Shown here: positions 33,535 to 40,926 of the stretch, piece after piece
Position numbering within the stretch: the first letter of the stretch is position 1
Layout: each line of letters starts with the position of its first letter
NCBI GenBank assembly: GCA_964426945.1
Contig: CAYRSS010000037.1
Span: 1-40,926 of the forward strand
Reading direction: 5' to 3'
Length of the DNA: 40,926 nt
From: CAYRSS01 sp964426945
GTDB lineage: Bacteria; Planctomycetota; Phycisphaerae; UBA1845
The notes under the pieces: model-generated
The model's input: the letters and a program-made list of their open reading frames with translations, nothing else
Told to the model about the DNA's origin: nothing
Database searches by the model: none
Program-made: the position numbers and the translations under genes

Positions 33535-35895
33535 TCAGGGGCTTGAGGCCGACGGCTCTCGCGCGGGTCGTCCGCCGCCGGCGTGCTGCAGCATGTTGCT
33601 CAGGAGTGCGAGCCCCTCGGTTCGCTCGTATCCGACGCAGCCGTAGCATGGGTGGTCGCAGATGCCGCAGGCGATGTCATAGGTCGAAAACACGATCGCC
33701 CACCGGCCGCGGTGTTCGATGCCGTAGAGCACGGGCGCATCGAGCCGCACGGCGGAGATCTGCCCGCGCGGCTGTTTGATCGCCGGGTTGGCGAGGGAGG
33801 ATCCGAGTGGAAGCCCCGCACCCGTGATCAACGCGTCATCCGCGGGAATGGGCTTCCACGAGCCGCCGGGCACCAGGCTCGTCGCCCATCCCTGGAAGGC
33901 CGGCCCGAAGGCCTGGCTCCCACAGCAGGCTGTTGCGAGCAGAGTTCCACCCGCGGCGAAGTATTCGCGCAGGCGCGCGGTAGCTTCGTCGGAGGGCGGC
34001 GCGAAGGTGTGGCTATTGCACCAGATCAGGTCCGGCCTGGCGCCACCCGTCGCGTGGGAGCCGTCCGCGGCAAGTTGGCGGACGCCCAGCCCCATCCGCC
34101 GGGTCAGGTCGGCGTCGGCCCGCGCGATGGCAGCCTCGGCGTCGCATGACCAGTCCCCGCCGTGAGTGAGCATGGCCATGGTGGCGATGCGAAGCGATTC
34201 AGCCCGCGGAGTCGTCCGGTGCCGATCTCCGCGCGGCGCCGGGCTGCGCAGGTACGTCGCGTAGCGCAGGATGTTGCCCGCCAACTCGAAGGCGCGCGGG
34301 TGACTCGCGGAGGCGTTCTGTTGCCAGGCGCAGCACTGCCCGCGAGTCAGCACAAAGACCGGCGTGCGACAGCCGTACGCCATCCCGATGACGTCTTCCC
34401 CCGGTTCGAGGGCGGCGTCGATGCCCCAGATCGCGTGATCGGGCGGGAGCGGCGCCGCGGTCAATTCCGGCAGCACCGAGCCGAGGGCGGTCTGCAGCCC
34501 TTCCGCAAACTCGCCGCGCGAACAGCATGCCACGCCGAGGATAGTCCCGCCGCTGCGAACATGGGTACGGAGCTTGGCGAGCTGCTCACCGGTCAGGCGC
34601 GGGGCGTCGTGTCCCGAGAGCATCAGCACCGGCGGCGAAGGGCGCCAAGTGGCGAGGTCGTCAAACCCGAGCGTTTCCCAGGCCAGCGGCGCCTGCACGT
34701 CGATCGAATACCAGCGCACCAGGCCGGCGGCGTCGCGCGGGTCATTGTTCCAGTCGTCGCCCGAACCGAATCGCATCTTGGCGACGATCACCGGCGTGCG
34801 CGCGGCGACCATCGAGAGCAGCGCCCAAGCAGTGTTTTCCGTATCGCCCCACGATCCGTCTTCCTGCTGGCTCGCCACGAGGTGGGTGAGCAGGTCGCAG
34901 GACCAGCGATGCTCGTCGAAGCGCTCCGCCCCGCGTGCCAGTCCCGCGCGGGCAAGCTGCCATTGGTAGAACCCGGTGAGCGTCTCCCGGGCGTCGACGC
35001 GCCCGTCGACTTCAGGCCGCGGCGGCGCGCCGGCGATCATGCGCAGCGCGAACTGCGCGCTGAGCCACGCCACAGCCCGGTCTGCCGCACCGCGCAGCGC
35101 AGCCGATTTGGCAGGCGGCTGGCCGCACTTCGCCGCGAGACGCCCGTTGTAGGTCAGCTCTTCGGCGGCATAGAGCCGGTCAACGATCAGCTCAACCGAG
35201 GCGACCCCCGCTGCGGTCATCGTGCCGTACGACAGGCGAAGCTCGGCCGGAATGTCGCTTTCGTCACGCAGCGCGTAGCCCCAGCCGCCGTCGGCGTTCT
35301 GCGACTCGACGAGGTTCTTCTCGGCACGCGTCCAGATGCCGCGCGGGACGTCGAAGCCATGCTGCGATGCCTGCCAGAGCGCCAGCAGTGCGAGTTGCGT
35401 GTTCGACTGGTCCTGCCAGTGCTTATCGGGGTTCGGCCCGGCGCGCAGCGACTGGCCCCAGGCGCCCTCCTGATGCTGCTGCGTGACCAGAAACTGCGCG
35501 TCTTCTTCGAGCCGCTGAGCGTACTTGACGGGATCGGTCGCGCACCAGAGCAGGAGCGACAGCGAGCGCGTCGAGATGGACAGCAATTCGCTGCGGTCTT
35601 TGAGCTTCTCGGCCGCGCGCTGGAGGCGAAGATTCCCAGCCGGGACGCCCGCCGTGCGCAACGCGTACGCGGTGAGTGCCGTGAGGCGCATCGGGAAGCG
35701 TGACTCGTCCTCCCGGCTGATCCACTCTCCGTCAGGTTCCTGGCGCGAGACCAGGTACTCGACCGCGCGACGAACGGCGAGGTCGACCAGTTCGGGTTCG
35801 GGGCACGCGATAGCCCTCGCCCCGGCCCCGGGCGACTGATCAGTCAGTCCGACGGTCGAAACCAGCAGGATGAGGCTCAGGGCTGGCCACAGCAT
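33535..35895 (-). CDS. Exported protein with terpene-cyclase-like repeats and two DUF4159-type domains
   Basis: A 786-residue exported protein with a signal peptide (about 1-18). The N-terminal half (about 35-375) has repeats like those of prenyltransferase/squalene-cyclase alpha-alpha barrels (QEPDGEWISR, QHQEGAWGQS, QNADGGWGYA, QQEDGSWGDT), without an obvious catalytic Asp cluster. Two DUF4159-type domains follow (about 385-570 and 590-770), each with an HD/HTF region, a SGGTILGVACC or AGGTLLATACC loop and a GNILRYA or LLSNMLQHA end. The second ends with the Cys-rich CGICDHPCYGC, which might hold a metal. This architecture is common in planctomycetes; its function is unknown. It ends 24 bp from the rplU terminator on the opposite strand. 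Confidence 0.87.
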   Translation of the reverse strand: MLWPALSLILLVSTVGLTDQSPGAGARAIACPEPELVDLAVRRAVEYLVSRQEPDGEWISREDESRFPMRLTALTAYALRTAGVPAGNLRLQRAAEKLKDRSELLSISTRSLSLLLWCATDPVKYAQRLEEDAQFLVTQQHQEGAWGQSLRAGPNPDKHWQDQSNTQLALLALWQASQHGFDVPRGIWTRAEKNLVESQNADGGWGYALRDESDIPAELRLSYGTMTAAGVASVELIVDRLYAAEELTYNGRLAAKCGQPPAKSAALRGAADRAVAWLSAQFALRMIAGAPPRPEVDGRVDARETLTGFYQWQLARAGLARGAERFDEHRWSCDLLTHLVASQQEDGSWGDTENTAWALLSMVAARTPVIVAKMRFGSGDDWNNDPRDAAGLVRWYSIDVQAPLAWETLGFDDLATWRPSPPVLMLSGHDAPRLTGEQLAKLRTHVRSGGTILGVACCSRGEFAEGLQTALGSVLPELTAAPLPPDHAIWGIDAALEPGEDVIGMAYGCRTPVFVLTRGQCCAWQQNASASHPRAFELAGNILRYATYLRSPAPRGDRHRTTPRAESLRIATMAMLTHGGDWSCDAEAAIARADADLTRRMGLGVRQLAADGSHATGGARPDLIWCNSHTFAPPSDEATARLREYFAAGGTLLATACCGSQAFGPAFQGWATSLVPGGSWKPIPADDALITGAGLPLGSSLANPAIKQPRGQISAVRLDAPVLYGIEHRGRWAIVFSTYDIACGICDHPCYGCVGYERTEGLALLSNMLQHAGGGRPAREPSASSP

Positions 35896-36160
35896 GGGGG
35901 GATCCGGTGGTCTGGGTTGAACGCGGCCGCAGTCCGCGCCTGGTGATCACAACCCTATCGTATCCCGGGCCCCCGGGCAGGGCTACCCAGTAGGGCAGCG
36001 CCGCGAGGATTGATCCGCCGACGCCGGACCACGGCCGGACGCCGAAGCGGCACGTCTTGAACTTGGTGCTCAACAGGACGGGCGAATGTTGATACAATGC
36101 CGGGCTGCCCGGCTGATTCGATCGAGTCGGCCACTCGCCGGATCCAAGGAGAGAGAAGCC

Positions 36161-36979
36161 ATGATTCGCACACGGCACTTCGTACGCCTGTTGGCCGGGG
36201 TATCGGTATTCGGCGCAGGGGCTATTTCGCCCGCCCGGGCTGACAGCGTGGCCGATCTGTCCACGCGACCCGCGTCCAGCGCCACTGTGACCGCGCAGGT
36301 CACGCTCTCGACTTCGCTCGGCGGCGGCACCGACACCGAGACGGACACCGGCGCGACCGACGGCGTCGCCACGGCGATGCTAGCTCCGACCGATCCCGCG
36401 TGGACGAGCGTCACGCTCGACCCCTTCGAGATTGACATCGCGCCGGTGAGCTATCACTTCCAATTCACGGTCTTCCTGATTCTCGACGTCACCGTATCCA
36501 ACTTCAGGATCACTTCGGAAGCACCGCTGACGGCCTCCATCGGCCCCGGCGGCACGGTCAACTTCACGGGCGGGATGTTCCGCGCGACGGGTTCGATGCT
36601 CGTCACCGGGCTGGGCGGATTGGTGAATTCGACTTTCCCGCTCGACAGTATCAGCTCAAACAACTTCAGCGGACGCCTGACGGAAAACGGCGGGGTGGTG
36701 GTCTTCGACCAGAAGATGATCACGCCGATTACGGGAAGCGTTCCTGCGACGGAGCTGCCCTCCGGAATCAACAGCGTGGACTACATCATCACCGTCAATC
36801 TCGGCAACACCATTTTCGAGGGCGCTTGGACGCCGATCGTCTCCTGCGACGGCGACTCGTACGCCACAATCCACGCCTGCATGACCGGGCCGGGCACGGC
36901 GTACGCAGGCGATTGCGCCTGCGCTGACCGCGACTCCGACGGCGACGTGGACATGCGCGATTTTGTCGCGTTTCAGTAG
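36161..36979 (+). CDS. Small exported protein with dockerin-like C-terminus
   Basis: A 272-residue exported protein with signal peptide (about 1-27, cleavage near ARA-D). The body (about 30-220) is a Thr/Ser/Gly-rich beta protein with alternating hydrophobic strands and no motif I recognise. The last 50 residues resemble a single dockerin-like Ca loop (CADRDSDGDVDMRDF) after a CMTGPG spacer, matching the tails of the GHL10-like and FG-GAP proteins, but ending early with only one complete loop. AAGGAG lies 9 nt before the ATG at 36161. A -10-like TACAAT sits at 36093-36098, with no good -35 box. Function unknown; probably secreted or surface-exposed. Confidence 0.8.
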   Translation: MIRTRHFVRLLAGVSVFGAGAISPARADSVADLSTRPASSATVTAQVTLSTSLGGGTDTETDTGATDGVATAMLAPTDPAWTSVTLDPFEIDIAPVSYHFQFTVFLILDVTVSNFRITSEAPLTASIGPGGTVNFTGGMFRATGSMLVTGLGGLVNSTFPLDSISSNNFSGRLTENGGVVVFDQKMITPITGSVPATELPSGINSVDYIITVNLGNTIFEGAWTPIVSCDGDSYATIHACMTGPGTAYAGDCACADRDSDGDVDMRDFVAFQ

Positions 36980-36986
36980 GATGGCG

Positions 36987-38798
36987 TTAGCGGCGGCTGC
37001 GCCAGCGCGCGAGGCCGAGCACGAGCAGCGTGCCCCCGAATCCGACGAGCCCTGTGCGCACATGGGCGCCGAGGTTTTCGGGGCGACCGGGCGTGTCGAC
37101 TTGTACCAGTTCCACCCGGGCGGCGTCGATCCCTGCCAATCGCTTCGCCCGCAGCGCGAGCACCAGTTCCTCGGTGCTGCTGAAGTCCTGAAGGGCGAGC
37201 TGGGCGAGGTTGTCGGCGGCGTCCTTGCGAACCATCGAGCGGAGGAACGACTCGGTCATCTCGGTCGAGATGTTCAGTTCCTCCTGCAGGGCGACGATCT
37301 CTTCGACGGTGCGGTCCGCCAGGTCGCGCGTGCTGCGCATCCGGGCCTGAGCCTCGTCGATGCGGCGCAGGCGGTCGGCCAGCGCCCGCTCCCGCGCCTC
37401 GGCCGCGAGGCGGAGGTCGATTTCGCCGATCGCCTCCTGCGCCCGCCGCCGCAGCCCGCGTGAGCTTCGCAGGGCCGCGTCAAGGCGGAAGTTGTCGCCC
37501 GGCTCGACCATACCCGCCGCGAAGGCGAAGCGGTGGTGGGCATCCTGCACCGTGGTGAACCGCCGGACGACCTCCGAGTGCAGCACGTGGTGCCGTGCGG
37601 CGAGGTTCAGCCCCTCGGCCATGATCTGCGTGTGCGATCGGAGCGAGCTGAGCCGCTCGGACGCCTGAAACAGGAAGTCGCCCAGGAGCGTGCGAGCCTG
37701 CTGATGCAGGTCGAGGATGCTCTCGCTTCGCGGGTTCACCGGCTCCTGTTGGAGCGACGTGAAGGCGGCGTCCCATCGCGTGCTGAACGCGGCGAGGTCC
37801 TCATGATACCGCCGCAATTCCGCCGCGAACCGCCCCGCCCGCAGTCTCGCCTCGTCGGCGGTGTCCTTCCCGAAGGCGTCAAGGTTGAACTCTTCTGAGT
37901 GCTTCAGCGCCTCCTGCAGGTGGCGCGCGGACTCTTGCCATGCGTTGAGCGCGGCAAGCTTGAGTTCGGTCAGGCTGACTTCGAGCTCCTTGAGGTCCTG
38001 CTGCAGCGTCGCGTCTGCAAGGAATGCGGCCTCGCGCTCGGGCTCGGCCACCGTGCCCTCCGTCGGCGGGGGCGAGGTCTGCAGTTCATCGACCTGCCGC
38101 TTCGCCGCGGCGAGATCTTCGCGGGCGGTGGCGAACGTGTCGCGCATCGAACGCCATCGATCGAGCAGGTTGCCACGGCTTTCCCGCGGGTCGCTGGCGG
38201 GCAGATTTGCAATCGCCGATTCGAGATCAGATTGCGCCTTCTGATATCGCTGCTGGAGCCGGTCGGCATAGTCGGCCATCAGCCGCTCCGCTTCGCCAGG
38301 GGTTCGCCGCGCGGACTCGGTTTCGGCCTCGAGCAGCGCCAGGAAACTGTTGGCTACATCGCGGACGGCGGCAGCCCGCTCCCGGGAATCGGCCACCACC
38401 GAGAGCTGCAGGTCGCGATCACCGAGGCGCTGCACGTGCCACCTGCCGCCCTCCGCCGCGCCGTCAGCAGCAGGCATCGCGTGGGCGATCAGCGTCCGGC
38501 GGTACACCTCTAACCTTTCCTCGGTCGCCTCCCCGGCGACGCGGAACAGCGCCGCCCCGCGGTAGGTGAAATCGCCGCTGAACAGCAGCGCCGTGCCCAC
38601 GACGGCAGCGAGGATCACTGCCAGGGCGATGCCGCCGCCCGGCGCTGGCGGGCGCGCGCTGGATCGGTCGGCATGACGCTGCGCGGCTTGCCGGAGATCT
38701 TCCAGCGAGCCGGCGGGGGGGACGACGATCGGGCCGTTCGCAGTGGGCCGCCGCGCTGGGGCGGAGCTGGGAATGTCAGGTCTTTCACTCGGGGGCAA
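36987..38798 (-). CDS. Wzz/GumC-like membrane protein with long coiled coils
   Basis: A protein of about 603 residues with the layout of polysaccharide co-polymerases (Wzz/GumC type). There is a Pro/Arg-rich cytoplasmic N-terminus, a membrane helix (about 55-75), a long periplasmic helical region (about 110-570) with heptad-like Glu/Arg/Leu stretches, and a final membrane helix (about 578-598) followed by a basic end. No tyrosine-kinase domain is attached. Start choice is uncertain. TTG at 38798 has GGGGAG 6 nt upstream and overlaps the preceding aldo/keto reductase by only 14 nt. ATG at 38873 would overlap it by 89 nt and add 25 residues. No sugar-polymer genes lie nearby, so involvement in chain-length control is only suggested by topology. 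Confidence 0.72.
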   Translation of the reverse strand: MPPSERPDIPSSAPARRPTANGPIVVPPAGSLEDLRQAAQRHADRSSARPPAPGGGIALAVILAAVVGTALLFSGDFTYRGAALFRVAGEATEERLEVYRRTLIAHAMPAADGAAEGGRWHVQRLGDRDLQLSVVADSRERAAAVRDVANSFLALLEAETESARRTPGEAERLMADYADRLQQRYQKAQSDLESAIANLPASDPRESRGNLLDRWRSMRDTFATAREDLAAAKRQVDELQTSPPPTEGTVAEPEREAAFLADATLQQDLKELEVSLTELKLAALNAWQESARHLQEALKHSEEFNLDAFGKDTADEARLRAGRFAAELRRYHEDLAAFSTRWDAAFTSLQQEPVNPRSESILDLHQQARTLLGDFLFQASERLSSLRSHTQIMAEGLNLAARHHVLHSEVVRRFTTVQDAHHRFAFAAGMVEPGDNFRLDAALRSSRGLRRRAQEAIGEIDLRLAAEARERALADRLRRIDEAQARMRSTRDLADRTVEEIVALQEELNISTEMTESFLRSMVRKDAADNLAQLALQDFSSTEELVLALRAKRLAGIDAARVELVQVDTPGRPENLGAHVRTGLVGFGGTLLVLGLARWRSRR

Positions 38799-39741
38799 GC
38801 GTGTCTCCCCGGAGCAAGTCTTGAATCGCCTGGCGGTCTTCAGGCGAAAGGCTCCACCCGGCACCGCCGGCATTCTCGAGCACCTGCGAAGGACGCTTCG
38901 CCCCGCAGATCGCGGCCGTGACGCCAGGGTGATACGCCGCCCAGTTCAGCGCGAGTTGGGCGAGGCTGCGCCCGTGGCGCTCGGCGATCGGTCGCAGCGC
39001 ATCTACCAGCCGCAGGTTCCGCCGGAACCGCTCGCCCATGAACTCCGGATCGCGAGTGCGGACGCCTTCGAAGTTCGTCCCGACCTCGAACTTTCCCGTG
39101 AGCAGTCCCTTGGCCAGCGGGCTGTAGCCGATGACGCCGATGTCGTGCCGAGCGCAATAGGGGATGAGTTCCTCTGCGGCCCGAGGCTGAATCAGCGAGA
39201 ACGGCGGCTGCAAGCAATGAACGGGGCCATGACAACGAGCCTCGGCGAGCTGTTCGATGCCGAAGTTCGACAGCCCGATCGCGCGGATCTTGCCCTGGCG
39301 CAGCAGGGTGGTCAGCGCCTCCATGGTGTCGCCGATGGGTGTATCCGGGTCCGGCCAGTGGCACTGATACAGGTCGATGTGCTCTGTTTGCAGCCGGCGG
39401 AGGCTGGCTTCACACTCGGCGATGATGCTTCGATAGGCCAGCGAGCGCGCCGGGGCCTCGTCGCGACGTTCGGGAATCAGCACGCCGCACTTCGTTGCGA
39501 GCACGGCTTCGTCTCGGCGGCCGCGGAGTGCCTTGCCTACCAACGTCTCGCTGTGGCCGAGGCCGTAAATTGGAGCTGTATCAATCAGGTTGATGCCGCA
39601 GTCGAGGGCCTGCTGGATGGCGGCGATGGACTCGTTGTCGTCGACGTGCCCCCAACTCTCGGTCGCGCCGCTCATGGCCCAGGTTCCCAGGGCGATGGGG
39701 GCTACCCGGAGGCTTGACGATCCCAGGGGGCGGTGATCCAC
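38785..39741 (-). CDS. Aldo/keto reductase
   Basis: A 318-residue NADPH-dependent aldo/keto reductase of the YajO/Tas-like bacterial group, a cytoplasmic TIM barrel. Catalytic residues are in place: Asp and Tyr in DTAPIYGLGHSE (about 54-59), Lys in ATKCG (about 84) and His in YQCHWPDPDT. The cofactor site is visible in IGLSNFG, GYSPLAKGLLTGK and the final AICGAKRPSQVLEN. The start is GTG at 39741. It is the first gene of a minus-strand pair with the Wzz-like gene. The substrate cannot be read from the sequence. Confidence 0.93.
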   Translation of the reverse strand: MDHRPLGSSSLRVAPIALGTWAMSGATESWGHVDDNESIAAIQQALDCGINLIDTAPIYGLGHSETLVGKALRGRRDEAVLATKCGVLIPERRDEAPARSLAYRSIIAECEASLRRLQTEHIDLYQCHWPDPDTPIGDTMEALTTLLRQGKIRAIGLSNFGIEQLAEARCHGPVHCLQPPFSLIQPRAAEELIPYCARHDIGVIGYSPLAKGLLTGKFEVGTNFEGVRTRDPEFMGERFRRNLRLVDALRPIAERHGRSLAQLALNWAAYHPGVTAAICGAKRPSQVLENAGGAGWSLSPEDRQAIQDLLRGDTLAPE

Positions 39742-40161
39742 GGCGGGGCTCCGGAGCCGTCCGGCCGGCGGATGCGGCGGCGGGGAGGCTGCACACCCCC
39801 GATCCTACGTTCCTGAGCGCGGAGAGGCAAGATTCGCCTGTCGGGGGAGGGCGGCGCGGCAGCTCTCGGCGTGCTTCCGGCGTGGCCTGAGCCCCGGGTC
39901 GGGGTGGTCTGGACAGGGGCGGCGGGGCGGTCCGGAAGGCGCACAAAGCAATGCTGGTTTTGGATTTGACATCGTTTTGCGGTTGCGTATACTCGCCAGA
40001 CTCTTGACAGCCCACCGGGAATCTTTCGCCCTTTCCGGGCGTAGGCAGGAGGCGCGTCGAGTGGGTCGCCGTCCGCGTGACGGGGACATCAGGCCCGACG
40101 CCGATGTCGACATGTCGCGCGGCGTGCTCCGGCCCTGCCGGTCGCGGGCGGGTGGCAGTCT
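39742..40161. other. Intergenic region and tRNA-Thr/tuf leader
   Basis: A 420-bp stretch between the aldo/keto reductase (minus) and the tRNA. It holds a strong promoter (39966-39993) and then a GC-rich leader of about 160 nt up to the tRNA. A second TTGACA (40004-40009) has no -10 partner. No conserved protein frame is seen, and the open frames crossing it are low-complexity Arg/Pro-rich shadows. No second tRNA cloverleaf was found in the leader. Confidence 0.5.
39966..39993 (+). promoter_or_regulatory. Strong sigma-70-type promoter of the tRNA-Thr/tuf unit
   Basis: A perfect TTGACA (39966-39971) is followed 16 bp later by TATACT (39988-39993), 11 of 12 consensus positions and the best promoter in the window. 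The surrounding sequence is locally AT-rich. It lies about 170 nt before the tRNA gene, as expected for a highly expressed stable RNA/translation factor unit. Confidence 0.85.
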
Positions 40162-40234
40162 GCTGCTGTAGCTCAGCTGGTAGAGTGCATCCTTGGTAAG
40201 GATGAGGTCACGGGTTCGATTCCCGTCAGCAGCT
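40162..40234 (+). tRNA. tRNA-Thr, anticodon GGT
   Basis: A 73-nt cloverleaf: acceptor stem GCTGCTG pairing with CAGCAGC, discriminator T, anticodon stem CATCC/GGATG around the loop TTGGTAA (anticodon GGT, reading ACC/ACT), and a T arm with GGTTCGATTCC. The 3' CCA is not encoded. It precedes tuf by 221 bp, the same tRNA-Thr/tuf association seen in many bacteria (for example the tufB operon of E. coli). Confidence 0.96.
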
Positions 40235-40455
40235 TTGAAGGGTTGACGGCGTCCTCCGTGAGTAGCTCGGATGGCGCGTCGCCCGGCGCGCTGCCGGTCG
40301 TCCGACCGTCGGCCTGCCGCGGCAGAACGCATCGGTGCATCCAGGCGCGGGTGCACAGGCGCAGCAGCCCGGCGATGCCGTCCGGCGTCGTCGGGATAAC
40401 AATCGTAAGGTTTGCGATCTCTCGTAATCTGGCATAAGGCGGAGGAGCGTATCGG

Positions 40456-40926
40456 ATGGCCAAGGACGTCTTTCAGCGTACAAAGCCCCACGTAAACGTG
40501 GGGACGATCGGTCACGTCGACCACGGCAAGACGACGTTGACCGCGGCAATCACGACGGTTCAGGCTGCGAAGGGCTTCGGCAAGGCCGTCGCCTACGACG
40601 AGGTGGCCAAGGCCTCCGAGTCGCAGGGCCGTCGCGACCCGACGAAGATCCTGACGATCGCCACTTCGCACGTCGAGTACGAATCGGACAACCGCCACTA
40701 CGCGCACATCGACTGCCCGGGTCACGCGGACTACGTGAAGAACATGATCACCGGCGCCGCCCAGATGGACGGCGGTATCCTGGTGGTCTCCGCGGCGGAC
40801 GGCCCGATGCCGCAGACGCGCGAGCACATCCTGCTCGCCCGCCAGGTGAATGTGCCGTTCCTCGTCGTGTTCCTGAACAAGATCGACCTCGTTGACGACC
40901 CCGAACTGCTCGACTGGGTGCAGGCC
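40456..40926 (+). CDS. tuf: Elongation factor Tu, N-terminal part (3' end outside window)
   Basis: Translation GTPase that delivers aminoacyl-tRNA to the ribosome. The 157 residues seen include the G1 loop GHVDHGKT (19-26), the G3 motif DCPGHADY (86-93) and the G4 motif NKID (141-144). Switch I differs from the usual ARGITI form: here it reads SQGRRDPTKILTIATSHVEY, keeping the Mg-coordinating Thr (67) but not the Arg-Gly before it. GGAGGAG lies about 8 nt before the ATG at 40456. The gene is cut by the window edge. Transcription probably comes from the promoter upstream of tRNA-Thr; I saw no convincing separate promoter in the 221-bp gap between them. Confidence 0.97.
   Translation, partial: MAKDVFQRTKPHVNVGTIGHVDHGKTTLTAAITTVQAAKGFGKAVAYDEVAKASESQGRRDPTKILTIATSHVEYESDNRHYAHIDCPGHADYVKNMITGAAQMDGGILVVSAADGPMPQTREHILLARQVNVPFLVVFLNKIDLVDDPELLDWVQA

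Noticed and set aside
40004..40009. Second TTGACA downstream of the tuf promoter
   Set aside because: No -10-like hexamer at a 15-19 bp distance.
1..40926. CRISPR arrays, insertion sequences, integrases or prophage genes
   Set aside because: No direct-repeat/spacer pattern, terminal inverted repeats or transposase/integrase motifs were seen; gene content is chromosomal.

Overview
The window reads as high-GC DNA from a planctomycete, most likely a member of the Phycisphaerae. Three exported proteins end in the short dockerin-like Ca-loop tails common in that group (acidic DxDGDxxVDxxD repeats with a CLQGP/CMTGPG-type spacer). EF-Tu has a divergent switch I of a kind I associate with Phycisphaerae. 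Tandem DUF4159 plus terpene-cyclase-like repeats, PEGA lipoproteins and FG-GAP proteins fit as well. This is inference from gene content; there is no rRNA to confirm it.

Layout. 1-736: 5' end of clpB (minus strand, runs off the left edge). 1020-2336: glutamate dehydrogenase. 2029-16595: a nine-gene minus-strand operon with almost every junction overlapping or within 13 bp. In transcription order it encodes an outer-membrane beta-barrel, an NHL-propeller lipoprotein, a 12-heme cytochrome, a 4-heme lipoprotein, a second NHL lipoprotein, an 8-heme cytochrome, a CbcL-like multiheme c / cytochrome b membrane protein, a membrane-anchored 3-heme protein, and a giant NHL-propeller/20-heme fusion. 17057-20461: a plus-strand set diverging from it, with an 8-heme lipoprotein, an ImcH/NapC-like 8-heme membrane cytochrome and a degenerate stand-alone receiver domain. 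I count 71 candidate c-heme sites across the two units, five with the unusual CX3CH or CX4CH spacing.

Together these look like a complete route from the quinone pool (two alternative inner-membrane entry points) through periplasmic multiheme proteins to a porin-cytochrome conduit and surface cytochromes. That is a candidate extracellular electron transfer system with NHL propellers as a recurring structural partner. It is the most interesting item in the window. The families are recognisable, but the barrel and the NHL/multiheme arrangement are ones I cannot match to a named conduit.

20584-24111: a MEMO-family protein, serA and a ROK sugar kinase. 24062-25577 (minus): a CBS-pair protein, a PEGA lipoprotein and a proteasome-like Ntn hydrolase with Ser in the nucleophile position. 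25701-28008: an LD-carboxypeptidase diverging from a DUF1611/DgcN-like protein. 28154-32917: a secreted GHL10-type glycoside hydrolase-like protein, an FG-GAP repeat protein and cutC. 33129-33511: rplU with a clear promoter and terminator. 33535-39741: a DUF4159 protein, a small dockerin-tailed exported protein, a Wzz-like coiled-coil protein and an aldo/keto reductase. 39966-40926: a strong promoter, tRNA-Thr(GGT) and the start of tuf.
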